From NCBI GenBank assembly GCA_023091665.1, contig JALJCQ010000015.1:2604001-2668000 (forward strand): a stretch of DNA of 64,000 nucleotides. Reading direction: 5' to 3'. The stretch is from Pythium myriotylum. Lineage: Eukaryota; Oomycota; Peronosporomycetes; Pythiales; Pythiaceae. Position 1 is the first letter of the stretch. Each line of letters starts with the position of its first letter. Below are positions 51,481-61,696 of the stretch, in pieces. The position numbers and the translations under genes were made by a program. The notes below the pieces were generated by a model. It had not been told where the DNA came from. It worked only from the letters and a program-made list of their open reading frames with translations, and did no database searches.

Positions 51481-54076
51481 AGAGACGTACAGTAGTACCT
51501 AGAAAGCTCTCCATCTGCTTCTTCGTCTTTGGAACGGGCCAGTCCTTGATGATCTTGATCTTGTCCGGGTCCATACGCACACCGTTGCGACCGACAAAGT
51601 CACCGAGACAAGGAATCTCAGGAACACAGAACTGACACTTCGACAGTTTGATGTACAGCTGTTGATCTTCACATCGTTGAAGAACACGATCGAGAGCCTC
51701 GAGGTGCTCGTTGATGTCCGTGCTTTTCGTGAAGACATAGATGTCGTCGAAGTAGATGCGCATGCAATCGCGCAAGTCGCTGAAGACACGTTGAAGAAGA
51801 CGGTTGAAGGTGCCTGGACTCCCGCTGAGTCCCATTGGAGTTACCAAATACTCAAACAACCCATCAGGCGTTGAAAACGCCGTGAATGGTATATCTTGTT
51901 CTCTGAGTTTTACCTGGTAGTAACCCCACAGCAAATCCATGCACGAAAACCAGTAACTACCAGTCATGGCGTCAAAGGTATCTTCTTTGCGTGGCATTGG
52001 AATAGCAGGCAACACTGTGTTGTGGTTCAACAGACGAAAGTCGTGGACTATTCGCCAACCAACAGGCTTCTTCACACAAAAGGTTGGTGCCGAGAAAGGA
52101 GATGTACTTGGTCTAATGATATTGGCTTTGACCATTTCCTTCGTCCATTCTTGAATCACCTTGCGTTGCTCAGGGCTCTGGCGCCACTGAGGAACGTGAA
52201 TAGGTTTCGTACCGGGCTTGAGTTCGATGACATGTTCAATACCCTCCCGAACAGGCGGAACAGTGTTCGGTAGTTCAGTTCGAAACACTGTATCACGACG
52301 CTTCCACAGCACATCATATGCTGGGTTATCCTTCAAAGCGTCCCACCCTTGCTGCATATACCTAGCAGCCTTTTCCGAGTCGTGTGGATTCACCATAAAC
52401 ACGCACTCGACATCTCCCTTGCGCAACTCTTTGGCAAGTTTCTTCATGGAGATGAACTTGGTCTGACCGAATTCTCCATTGTGACCGTGTTGACGATAAA
52501 AGTTGAAGATCTCACGGGTCTGAGTCTGTCTCGCTCGACGGCGATTCGCAACAAAGCGAGCAGGGCGCACCGTTGGTGTACGAAGACGTAGTGGTGGGTC
52601 TGGCGCAGCTTGAGTGCGAGGCGACAGTTGGAGAGTTTTCCAGTCAATCTCGGGGTTTTGCTCACGGAGCCAAATCATACCGAGAATCACGTCTTTGTCC
52701 TCAGGGATCGGCATGACCTGGAACTTAGACTTCATGGCAGGGAAACCAGGAACCTCAAGATTCATTTCAGCAGTGCGACGGGGTCGATGCACCTTCTGAC
52801 CAAATCCAAGATCAACTTCCATGGTGTCTTGTTTGTCTTCGTGCACTTTGAGGTTCAATGATTGTGCCAAATCTTCCGAGATGCCGTTTAGACTACAACC
52901 ATTATCAATGAAGATAGATACATTCTTCTTCTTTTCCGGCTTGTCATACGCGAGTGCTTGTACTTCAAGAATCGCATAGAAGGCGCCACTGATGTAGTTG
53001 TTGGCTTCCTTCTTCTTGTCGGGACATTCAGGAGAAATGTGGCCCTTTTTCTTGCAAGCGTGACATGTTGCATTCTTCTTCCAGTCATCACCCTTCTTGT
53101 CGTCTTGGGACTTATGACTTTTCTTGCCTTTCTTCGACTTGGTCATGACTGCGGCCGTGTCGTGATCCGGCTTGGAAGACTTCTGCCCTTGTAGTCTGGC
53201 AGATTTCCCGGAATAGTGTGCGAACTCGAAGTTCGTGGCAATCTCGATCGTATCATCGAGATTCTTTGGACTTTCCTCCTTGATCTTGGCGCACGTCTCT
53301 GCGCGTAGACCGTTCTGGAAGTAAAAGCGCTGATCAAGATCCTCGATCCGCTGTTGCGCTTGCGAAAGCAAGTCCTGGAACTTCGTCACGTAATCGTGAA
53401 TCGAAGCAGTTTGCTTGAGTTCAAACATTCGCTCACGGAGGTTGTACTCGAAATCAACAGGCTTGAAGCGCTTACGCAGCTTCTCCTTGAAACGTTCCCA
53501 CGTCTTGTTTACGCCGTCTCGCGCGCATTCTGCGGTAAAAGTCGTCCGTACCCAATTCTGTACAGACTTGCCGAGGTTTCCTGTAATCTCTTCAACGAAT
53601 GCAGAAGAGTCGGCTTCCATTATCGCGCGCTTGAACGCATAGTAATCCTCCGTGTTGAATATCCATAATTCGACGTCTTCATTCTGCTTGCCTTCATACC
53701 CTGGCGGTTCCTTCTTGCGCGATGGCCCTTGAAGGTTCAGCATCTGCATGAACTGTGCTTGCGACTGTTGCATAAACGCTTGCATACTTGCTTGCGATTG
53801 CACATTGTTCTGCTGCATCATCATCATAAACTGGTAGAAGAGAGCCGGGTCCATGGACGGGGCAGCAGCTGGTTGCGCAGCTGCGGCTGGTGCGGCCTGC
53901 GGTGGCACAGCCTGAGGTACTTCTGGCTGATCCATCTCTTCTTGTGCAGCGGCCGGGCGTGGGCGTGATGCAGAACGTGCACGCTCAACGTCTGGAGTGT
54001 CGTTCGATCGACTTTGTTGACGGGGACGTAAGTTCGGTGACTCACGCTCAACTTCTCGGGATCGACGTCCGGACAT
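51437..54076 (-). CDS. Gypsy-1 gag-protease-reverse transcriptase
   Basis: 879 aa from the ATG at 54076. An N-terminal Arg/Pro/Ala/Gln-rich region leads into a retrotransposon gag capsid segment (around YKRAIMEADSS...FKEKLRKRFKPV), a CCHC zinc knuckle (CHACKKKGHISPEC), and an aspartic protease with active site IDNGCS (DNG in place of DSG/DTG). The RT follows with LMGLSGSPGTFNRL-type and YFDD motifs (IYFDDIYVF). After LGTT near 51497 the frame turns to unrelated residues and stops at 51437, while the proper continuation lies in another frame: a one-base deletion or insertion. Confidence 0.88.
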   Translation of the reverse strand: MSGRRSREVERESPNLRPRQQSRSNDTPDVERARSASRPRPAAAQEEMDQPEVPQAVPPQAAPAAAAQPAAAPSMDPALFYQFMMMMQQNNVQSQASMQAFMQQSQAQFMQMLNLQGPSRKKEPPGYEGKQNEDVELWIFNTEDYYAFKRAIMEADSSAFVEEITGNLGKSVQNWVRTTFTAECARDGVNKTWERFKEKLRKRFKPVDFEYNLRERMFELKQTASIHDYVTKFQDLLSQAQQRIEDLDQRFYFQNGLRAETCAKIKEESPKNLDDTIEIATNFEFAHYSGKSARLQGQKSSKPDHDTAAVMTKSKKGKKSHKSQDDKKGDDWKKNATCHACKKKGHISPECPDKKKEANNYISGAFYAILEVQALAYDKPEKKKNVSIFIDNGCSLNGISEDLAQSLNLKVHEDKQDTMEVDLGFGQKVHRPRRTAEMNLEVPGFPAMKSKFQVMPIPEDKDVILGMIWLREQNPEIDWKTLQLSPRTQAAPDPPLRLRTPTVRPARFVANRRRARQTQTREIFNFYRQHGHNGEFGQTKFISMKKLAKELRKGDVECVFMVNPHDSEKAARYMQQGWDALKDNPAYDVLWKRRDTVFRTELPNTVPPVREGIEHVIELKPGTKPIHVPQWRQSPEQRKVIQEWTKEMVKANIIRPSTSPFSAPTFCVKKPVGWRIVHDFRLLNHNTVLPAIPMPRKEDTFDAMTGSYWFSCMDLLWGYYQVKLREQDIPFTAFSTPDGLFEYLVTPMGLSGSPGTFNRLLQRVFSDLRDCMRIYFDDIYVFTKSTDINEHLEALDRVLQRCEDQQLYIKLSKCQFCVPEIPCLGDFVGRNGVRMDPDKIKIIKDWPVPKTKKQMESFLGTTVRLSFLPGLCTVCGSTS

Positions 54077-54201
54077 GAGAAGTTGGACTCCACTTGCGTG
54101 TTCACTTGCTTACTTCTGACTTGATTCTACTCTACTTTAACTAACCTAAAATGAAGGCTAAAGTTGAAGAAAACTAAATTTTGAAAAACCTAAACTATAA
54201 T

Positions 54202-54516
54202 CTAGTTCTTGGTCTTCTTCTTCTTCTTGTTCTTGTTGAAGAGGTGAATGGAGTGATCGAAAGTGCTTGAAACGACCGTTTGCGTCTTGTCGATGTGGTG
54301 CAAGAGCAAGTTCGTGGTCGACTGCAACAGGTTCCGAGTCTCGTGATCGAACGAGTCAGGGATCTCGTCACGAATTAACTTCACGAGTTTCTGTTGCTTA
54401 ACCGTCGTGAGCCAAAGGTCGTGACGGAGCTTATCAAGCTTTTCGAAGTTCTGAGTCAAGCACTCAGTATCGTATTGGAAAGGGTTCTCGGGTTCACGAG
54501 TTTTCCGCTTCCCCAT
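54202..54516 (-). CDS. Small ORF upstream of gag in Gypsy-1
   Basis: 104 aa from the ATG at 54516, between the 5' LTR and gag. Predicted helical, with leucine heptads (NFEKLDKLRHDLWL; LQSTTNLLLHHI) and a Lys-rich tail (NKNKKKKKTKN). No known domain. It may be an extra protein of this element lineage or the tail of an ancestral 5' gag; conservation in other copies would decide. Confidence 0.4.
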   Translation of the reverse strand: MGKRKTREPENPFQYDTECLTQNFEKLDKLRHDLWLTTVKQQKLVKLIRDEIPDSFDHETRNLLQSTTNLLLHHIDKTQTVVSSTFDHSIHLFNKNKKKKKTKN

Positions 54517-54916
54517 CAAGTGTTGCAACACTATCACAGTTCTATAGCAACGGATGTGGATCTAACGATCGTTAGAGGGCAGCTAAAGGAGAGTTATTCT
54601 CTGTGTTTTCGATGGCGGGATAAGTGCTCTGATGAGGCACGTAAGGCCGCGGACCCACCGAAAGAGTCTCCAATGTGTGTGCCACACAACGACGTAACCA
54701 CACCAACCAGCTACGGAACGTAACAGATTGTGCGCGACGAGATGTTGGTAACCGCCCTCGTCAGATGACGACTTTGGTTGGTTTGGCCTAGCCTGGGTAG
54801 CCTGGCTTAGCACGAGTTGGCTTGGTCTAGTCTTCCGGATGCTAATGGAGCTTCCCACTATGTGGCCACTCCAGCAAACCGAGCTTGGCGAGGAAGGGGA
54901 CCGACGAGCGCTACTA

Positions 54917-55326
54917 TGTCACAGAAGCGGGGCGACACTGAGCGGGGAAGACCGAAGCCGAGGCTAGTTGGGGCGAAGAAGGCTAGACTTGATTGCTCGA
55001 TGGCAAGTTGTGGAGTGATATTGAATGGGCCCGGGATTCAAACCTCCCAAGCCTTACTGTCTGAGCCACCCATATGGTTTACGTCGTCTCTCCTAACTAA
55101 TCTTGAATAAACTATACTGGATCTTTGGTCTAGACTCCGTGTACGAGTCAGGACACGAGATGTTCTTAGCCAAACTTATCCTACTGTTTGTATGGGATTA
55201 CTGAGGTCATCCCTCCGTGTTATAGTTGGGGCTCCGGACAAGAGCAGTCTTGTCCGGCTATGCTGGATTTATCTCGCGCTCAGTATAGTGTAGAGAGGCA
55301 GAGTCTATTGTAAGGACTCTGTCACA
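54917..55326 (-). repeat. 5' LTR of Gypsy-1
   Basis: 410 bp, apparently identical to the 3' LTR at 48957-49366, indicating recent insertion or recent gene conversion. Confidence 0.9.
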
Positions 55327-55934
55327 CTTGCCCTGTTGTCTCCCTCGACATTCATTTAGCTTGATATCCAAAAGGCCTTATTTGCACTATGCTACATTTC
55401 AGTCAGACTGACAGTACAAGACCAATCTAACGGATAGGTCTCTGAGCGTCTGCCTGGTCAAGATGATGCCCATGTGACTGGGGTACTCTACTGAGCCATC
55501 AGCAGTATCGAACAACGGCGCGTTGGGCAACCGGATGTTCAACAAACGAGATGTGGCTCACATACTGTTCGAGTGGACCACAGAGTCGTACTCAATACTG
55601 GGTATACAAGCTTCGAGCTCTTTTTCGTATGAACGACAAGTTTTCGATTATCGTCGTCGAGCCAATTTCCTCCACCCCTGAGCAGGAAGTCATATCCTCG
55701 TGCTTAGTCCAAGCTCCCTCTGCTCCCCGACCAAATAACGTGCACACTTATTTATAATAAACGAATGAATACAGTCTTTGAACCCGTTTCTATATGAGCA
55801 AACCAATAGACGTCACATGAATTGTCAATTTGTCATAAACGAATACAGCCTTTTTGTTGGCCCCAAGACCATGTTCACCTCGGTAATCACCGCACTCTCT
55901 GTCCCTTGGCTGATAACTATAGCGAGGACGGATC
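55327..55934. other. 608 bp region between Gypsy-1 and M64 pseudogene
   Basis: No gene or repeat that I can recognise. In particular, no continuation of family member E occurs here, although one would be expected had Gypsy-1 simply inserted into it. Confidence 0.35.
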
Positions 55935-57727
55935 TCATATAGTGAACGTCTTCGTAGATTCAAGAAGCGATGAATCAACGCGCACGGCTGGGGACGAGAA
56001 CTTGACGCTCACGGCCCACGAGCCTGAGGCGCCACCTGTGGCCTCACTGAGATTCGCGACAAACTGGTCGCGGAACTGCATCTGCTCGACGTCGTCCTTC
56101 AGCCACCTCACTGTGTACTTCTCCTGAGCCGCAAGCTCTGGGAATTTGATCTTAAACGGGTCCGAGTCACTGCGCAGCTGCGCAATCGGGAGCGCCTTGA
56201 CTGTCGCGACGTTTGTAGACGGGTCTACAGATACTTCATCAATTTGCGAAGCGAAGATAAAGAGCTTTATCCGCAGATTCTCTTGGCAAACCGGGCAGAA
56301 CTTCGTCGATTCCATGTTGCGCACGAGGCAGCGGTCGTTGGTGGGGCGATACGACTTCACGTTGTCCTCGTCCCACGTCGGGTACGCTCCGACGTAGTCC
56401 GGGTTATCCAACACAAATGTGGACTCGTCACCAAACTCACTCAGCTCGAATGAGCGAAGCCGCTGAATGATCGTGTCGTTGAACGGGCCATTGCCCGTGA
56501 CCACGACCTCAACGGACCTGCCGATAAGCCTTCCGTAAGGTTTCGATACGTGTAAAACGAGCGGTCCTTCGTGCCCTTGGATTTCTACGGAAGCGGCTCG
56601 CCGTCAAGCGTGATGTTGATCGATGAGTCCTGGTCCGCGCCCGAGATCGTGAAGAGGGCCTGCCAACGTGAATAGTTGCCACTGGACGTGAACGGAATCT
56701 TGTACGGGCCATTCTTGAGATCGTACCACATGCGGTTGGTGTATGTCAGCGCTCCGTTCTCCTCGCGGATGTTCTTCGGCTTGGTGAGCCACTCCTTCCA
56801 ACCAATGTTTGAGAGCGATGGCGCGTTGTTGACGCCTGTGAATGGTCCACCGTCGTACTCCTCACCCACGAGACCGAAACGGTGTCCCATCTCGTGGCGG
56901 AGCACCGTCGTGCCGGACGTCTGACTGCGCGTGGAAATGATCCAATAACCACCAAGGCCTCCATAAAAGTCATCGTTCCCGATGATCACGGGATAGTCGC
57001 ACGCATAGCTACCCACGACGAAGCAAATGGGAAGTACATCGTCCTCCTTGGACGTGTACACCGTGCGCAGCTCTGTGCCACTACGGTAAAGCCCGAACGT
57101 CGTGTCTTTCGGCACGCCGTTCACACCAATTCCAGACTGATTCGAGGGTACGAACACAGCCCAGATGTTGAAAAGCGGGAGATACTGCATGAACGTCTCG
57201 CCACTGAACATCTCGTCCGTGAGACGCTGGATATCGCTGAAGAACTTGTCCTCCTCCGAAGCCGTGTACCCATCGCCCATGAACACGAGATCAGCGCGGT
57301 TTGTTGGGACACCGGAGTCCACGATCTTCTTGACTGTCGATGAGAGGTTTTGGAGCGAGCGCTTTGCTGGTCCCGCCGTGACAAGACCACCAGGGCAACG
57401 CTCGGCGACGACAGCTGCGACCGACTCTTCACTGGCACCGAAGAGCTCGATTCAGACCTGGTCAGTGGAATCCGCAGGCAGCGACTTGAGCTCCTCGAGG
57501 TTGATGCGGTTCTGGCGCACCGTGCGTTGCTCGATGATATCGGTCGGTTTCCTCACGAGGCGGTGGATCTGGGTCTCCGCGATGGGGTTGACGACCGTGC
57601 AGCGAGCTTCTGAACCAGCACGCTGATCCAAGAGGACTTTGGTCGAGAAGGTCTTGGTGATCTCGTCAGCGGAGACGAGCGCTAGTAGTCCACCAAAAGC
57701 AAGGACAAGCGAAGATGGCGATAGCAT
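55935..57727 (-). pseudogene. Secreted M64 (IgA-peptidase type) zinc metallopeptidase, decayed
   Basis: Starts at ATG 57727 with a signal peptide (LVLAFGGLLALVSA). The body contains FMGDGYTASEEDKFFSD, typical of M64, and the zinc site VLRHEMGHRFGLVGEEYDGG (HExxH plus downstream residues), both intact. It is interrupted by an in-frame TGA near 57449 and an in-frame TAG near 56585, and by a one-base shift near 56525, after which the C-terminal domain (VVVTGNGPFNDT to TKTFTI) continues to 55935. The neighbouring readings are collinear, so this is a single gene that has acquired at least three lesions. A functional enzyme would be an extracellular protease. Confidence 0.7.
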
Positions 57728-57950
57728 CGTGAACGTGGCGAGGACTTGGTGTCTGTGCCGGAGGTTTCAGAATGGGAGATGTCAGCACGCCACTGGTGTG
57801 CGTCCTGTCCGCCGGACGAATAGAGCTTCCCTGCTCTGATGACTGATCTCTATCACGCCGAAGAATTAAACCCTACTAAGCGATGAATCAACCCTATGGA
57901 TTAGTGCCATATTCATCGCTGCAGCTTCTGATGTTATCTAGTGTAATGGA

Positions 57951-58415
57951 TTGCATTCGCAAATGGTTGAACTCAATACAGTAGACTTTTCTTGCGTAAT
58001 CATCGCCATATTTGTTGCTGATACCGTACATGATCGCGTCCAGATGTACCACCTCCGGGATTATCAGAATCGACCACTGAACGTCACCCATTTGACGCCC
58101 GGCGTCCTTCCGTTTCGCAATGTTACCTACGAACAGCGTCATCACATAACTCAACGCATCCTAGGCGTGCCACGATATACGTATCCGGTGCGATCGTGCC
58201 TCTGGTGCCCACACCACATCAACCAGAGTGCATTTGTCTGTCAACATCCAAACAGTTCATGTATGGAGACCGCCTACCCTCACTGGCTCCTGGAATGTGT
58301 GACCGCACGACAGCTATGGCGTTGGATTCTTACGACGGGGATTCTAGAATCTTATCTTCCGTATCCGCTAACGCCTGCGACGGCCATCGACTCGCCATTG
58401 ACATCCTCTGACTAA
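57951..58415 (+). mobile_element. LINE remnant with zinc-binding RVT C-terminal domain
   Basis: 154-codon open frame. A CLWC...E(T)xxH-like pattern (CLWCPHH, then METAYPHWLLECVTARQLWRWIL) matches the zinc-binding domain that follows reverse transcriptase in many non-LTR elements. No RT core is visible nearby, so only the C-terminal end survives. Confidence 0.55.
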
Positions 58416-58917
58416 TCACGTGAGGCGTCACGCTACGTGTGATGTGGATGATAGCATTCTCTAAATTCATTCACGGACACCGATCAGTGTTGACCTTGAC
58501 GATGTACATAGAGTGCACTTTCCAGCGTCGTACGCTTCTCAGGTTCTCCGCCGATGACGACCGTGCATCGCGTGAAGAGTTTCTTTACGTTACCCCAGTT
58601 CGATTCACCACCGCCGACCTCTAACCTTCCTGAACAAATTTTTGGTAGTTCTACACGAAAACTAGGTATTGTGGGATTCGACTTATTTGTCCAAATGAAT
58701 AGCAAATCTGGCAGATTTAGAGCTTCAAATTGCGTATATAACCCTCAACAAATGTATAAACACGCGAAGTAAACCCTGTTAGTTTGACAACTGCATTCTT
58801 GATCCCCGATTAACGCGTGGTGGCTGCTTTCAAATCGGTTGGACGCAGACTTACTCTATACTAGATGTCAATATGTATGCGATCTCATAATGGATGTGCC
58901 TTTATTAGGAGCAAATC
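58416..58917. other. 500 bp region, no gene seen
   Basis: Short open frames without domains. Probably transposon debris or intergenic sequence. Confidence 0.3.
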
Positions 58918-59184
58918 GTGGAAGTCCAACAAACTGGAGCTTGGAACCTCACGTTAGTCCGACCGAGTGACACCCCCGATTTCTCCCGCCGCCGCCTCTT
59001 CGCTCGACAACGAACCATGGTGCATCGCGGTGGTAGGAAGAGCACCAAGGGCCAACATGCGCAAAAGAAGCGCTTCAAGCGCAAGAGCTACTCGTTTGCG
59101 CTAAAGCATCAAGTCGTTCAACACTATTTGAGTGGTTGGTCGAATGAAGCCATAGCAACACGCTTCCTCAACAATGTTGAGTGA
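58918..59184 (+). pseudogene. Transposase helix-turn-helix remnant (plus strand)
   Basis: The second half of this short frame is basic (KRFKRKSYSFALKHQVVQHYL) followed by SGWSNEAIATRFL, a helix-turn-helix of the kind found at the start of several eukaryotic DDE transposases. It stops immediately after, with no catalytic region. Confidence 0.4.
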
Positions 59185-59243
59185 CAAGTGGTACGTAATT
59201 TAGTGTTCTCGTGGAAAAAAATGCTGCGCGCATCGCCAAGAAG

Positions 59244-59310
59244 GCAAGTCGGAATTGAACCCGGCGCAGTGGCGTGGCGGTCAGTTCCACACCACTAAAC
59301 CAAATCCATG
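59244..59310 (-). other. tRNA-like / SINE-like fragment
   Basis: On the minus strand TGGTTTAGTGG (A-box-like) is followed 35 bases later by GGGTTCAATTCC (B-box-like), the spacing of a true tRNA. The flanks do not pair into a 7 bp acceptor stem, so it looks like a tRNA pseudogene or the head of a tRNA-derived SINE. The anticodon cannot be assigned. Confidence 0.35.
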
Positions 59311-59422
59311 ACCCAGTCTAGGTGCCACATAGTGACATATGGAAGAGACACCAATCTAGAACTCATACTGGACGCTCCATTATTTGGAGCGAAAATTTGG
59401 AAGTGACCATCCACAATGACAT

Positions 59423-59839
59423 CTAGTAGAGAGTATGCTTTTCGACCGCCAGAAAGCCATTGCCCGAGCGGCATTCTGCCAGAACAAGACTCCAAATCGT
59501 CCACCGGCCAATTAATATGCTCTGCAGTCTCACAGCGAAGGTAGGCGAGATTGGGAAGACCAGCCGCTCCTCTATTCCTAATGCGTACGTAGAAATGTGT
59601 TCGACGACGTGGGGCGGGTACGACGTCCGCCGACCGCGCGCCTTCGCGAGCACGTGACCGGTCGTCTTGAACTGCTTGAACCAGCGCCCCACAGCTCGTG
59701 ACGACACTCCTAGAATTTGAGCGACAGTGGCCTCTGGCACGGCATATGCGTACACGAGCGTCACTGCCCGCCACCTAAGCTCGCTCCCGTACATGGGCCT
59801 CTCCAGAAATCCCACACCACCACAATCTCCGATTTCCAA
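59423..59839 (-). pseudogene. Transposase helix-turn-helix remnant (minus strand)
   Basis: Frame with YGSELRWRAVTLVYAYAVPEATVAQILGVS and RAVGRWFKQF, a double helix-turn-helix as in Tc1/mariner- or IS630-like transposases, then a basic linker (KARGRRTSYPPHVVEHI). The C-terminal reading becomes implausible and stops at 59423. No DDE triad is found within it. Confidence 0.45.
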
Positions 59840-60628
59840 TGACGTAACCGATTCGTACCCTTCATAACCCTACTTTGTAACCCTTATTTACACCCGTTTC
59901 GCGCGGCAGATTAAGACCCTGGTGTGGGCGGCAAATAACTCAAATCCCACAATACTACCACATTCAGTAACACCACACACGGAAACGCGTCCTTCTCTGC
60001 AGTATGCAGACGAAAAGAGCCCCCCGAGTCAGACCGCAACTAGGAGGAGCCATGTTATCACGTTTGTTGAAGATTGAAGACTGCCTTAAAGCAGTGTGCG
60101 CTATATCGTAAGAGCTGGAATTCTCAGAAAGGAGAGGCAATTTGGCGTCGGAAGCCACTGGCTTGCTGGCGTCGCATCGACAAAAGCCCATACCAGTACA
60201 ACCCACAAGCCCTTCGTCGAACCCGGCTCCCAAGCAAGCAAATCTATACTTCGAATATGATTTTCTTGCTTCGGGGCCTACTTTCGGCCTAATGCAATGC
60301 TCCCTCGCCGAGCTTTCCTCTTGGATTGGCACAGATAAAGCATGGATGTGCTGTTGGTAGGTGGACATTGTGTCTTGAATTCAAAGATTCGGTGAGATAC
60401 CAGTCCACTTTGGGTCGCGGGCCATGCCCTTGCGCGATTGCTCATTCGTAACAGCCTCCCTGCTTGCTCGTCAGCCTTCGCACACCCATCCCTTACGGAC
60501 ATCTGGTATGCGACTCGTGGTAGTTCCATTAGCGGGAAGGAAGCGTAATTTCGTGGCTTGGAAAACAAACTTCGATTACTGAGAAGCCGTACACAACGAT
60601 GTACAAATATCGCGGGATAAATTACCAC
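59840..60628. other. 790 bp region between transposon debris and member F
   Basis: No supported coding or RNA feature. Includes the 3' side of member F. Confidence 0.3.
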
Positions 60629-61465
60629 TCAACGCAGGATATTCCTCAGGTCCGGCTCAACGAGAAAGGTTCTGTGCGTAGACGGGGTCGAGGCAAATGC
60701 GAAGATATCACCCATCACTGATCGATCCAGCTCCAGCATCCATGGTTGACGGGCGCTCAAGAACGCGAGACGTGACAGAAGTTGGACTGGATTCTCTGGC
60801 AAAACTTCTCCATGGAATGCCTCGCGATCGAAGAATTCCTGTGAGTATCGGTAGAGCGTGCTTGAGGGAGTTGACAAGATATGGATATGTGTCAGCAACT
60901 TGTTCTGACTAAGAACTCGCCGCATTGTCTCGCCCGTTCGCCATCGAAAAGTTCGGCACAAACCACCGCCACCAAAACGAATTCTCCGAAGCGTAGTCTT
61001 GATGCGCTCATCGGTAACGAGTGCTGAAAGAAATCGTTCTAGCTCCGCAATTGGGAGAACAACCGCATTCAGATCGAGAGAAGATAATCGACAAGGCGCT
61101 TGTGCATGAAATGACTCCAGAAACGGTCCAGTAGACATCAAGATCCCTTTTGATATTCGGAGGTTCTTGACGCTTGGGCAATGCTGATACACGCCCCTCA
61201 CCAAGTCATCGTCGATAGCAATTGAAGCAAGCGAGGTAAGTGAAGCTCCTAGAAGTCGAAGGAGGCGTGACACTTGATGACGGGTCATTGGAGATTCCAG
61301 TGCGGTTGAAAATGAGTCCACCATGTCAATTAGGAGGGCTTGCAGCGGTATTTTCTGTAACGGTCCACGACCGTACACAGCGCCTGCGCCTGAGGAAGCG
61401 TGAGTAGCCGCTCCGAGTCGACCCCTGTCGACGAGCGCCAAGGACTTGGCAAAAGGCGAACTGAT
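60629..61465 (-). pseudogene. LRR-like multigene family, member F, C-terminal half only
   Basis: An open frame continues from the LTR edge at 61465 (reading SSPFAKSLALVD, which aligns with the FSRFACESLDKL segment of member A) to the stop at 60629. It contains LRR-like turns (HCPSVKNLRIS; LSSLDLNAVVL) and the C-terminal signature RLAFLSA, then DIFAFAS...HRTFLV. There is no natural start codon: the 5' half was separated by the Gypsy-2 insertion and presumably lies beyond 64 kb. Its break point falls only about 20 residues after the point where member E stops. Confidence 0.7.
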
Positions 61466-61657
61466 TGTATCCAGATTATTCCCCTGGGGAATAATCCCCC
61501 TATACCTGATATCCCCGGTATCTAATATCCCGGGATATCACCTACTGAATCTAATAAAAGAGAGTCACTACTTAGGGTAACTTTTCCCCTAAGTGGACCA
61601 CACACGTTATGTACCTACACAACCTAACCTACTTGTGTAACCTTGTACCCTGTTACA
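61466..61657 (-). repeat. Putative 3' LTR of Gypsy-2 (192 bp)
   Basis: Short LTR with TG...CA ends. It contains a GATTATTCCCC/GGGGAATAATC palindrome (61473-61495) and several GATATC/ATATCCCGGGATAT palindromes. Its left boundary is exactly where the member F frame starts, which supports the end assignment; the second LTR is not visible. Confidence 0.55.
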
Positions 61658-61662
61658 CCCCC

Positions 61663-61693
<31 letters not shown>

Positions 61694-61696
61694 ACC
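61658..61696 (+). repeat. Poly-C (22) followed by (CA)n
   Basis: C-run 61658-61679 then a CA microsatellite. On the element strand it is a G-run directly before the LTR, so it doubles as the Gypsy-2 polypurine tract. Confidence 0.8.

Larger units (their letters stand above)
48957..55326 (-). mobile_element. Chromodomain Gypsy (Ty3-type) LTR retrotransposon, 6.37 kb
   Basis: Two 410 bp LTRs (48957-49366 and 54917-55326) appear identical, and the element reads leftward. Internally it carries a short upstream ORF (54202-54516), gag-protease-RT (51437-54076) and RNase H-integrase-chromodomain (to 49345, inside the 3' LTR). The purine-rich AAGGGAGGTCA next to the 3' LTR is the likely polypurine tract. 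Just inside the 5' LTR, TAGTAGCGCTCG resembles a tRNA-primer site (expected to start TGG). No matching 5 bp target duplication flanks the LTRs (CACTA versus CTTGC). A one-base pol frameshift makes this copy defective as sequenced. Confidence 0.9.

Noticed and set aside
57440..57470. Removing the in-frame TGA of the M64 gene as an intron
   Set aside because: The possible GT...CAG stretch is only about 28 nt, too short for splicing, and no longer alternative keeps the frame.
58439..58772. Short open frames after the LINE remnant
   Set aside because: Under 75 codons, no domain, no splice-consistent extension.
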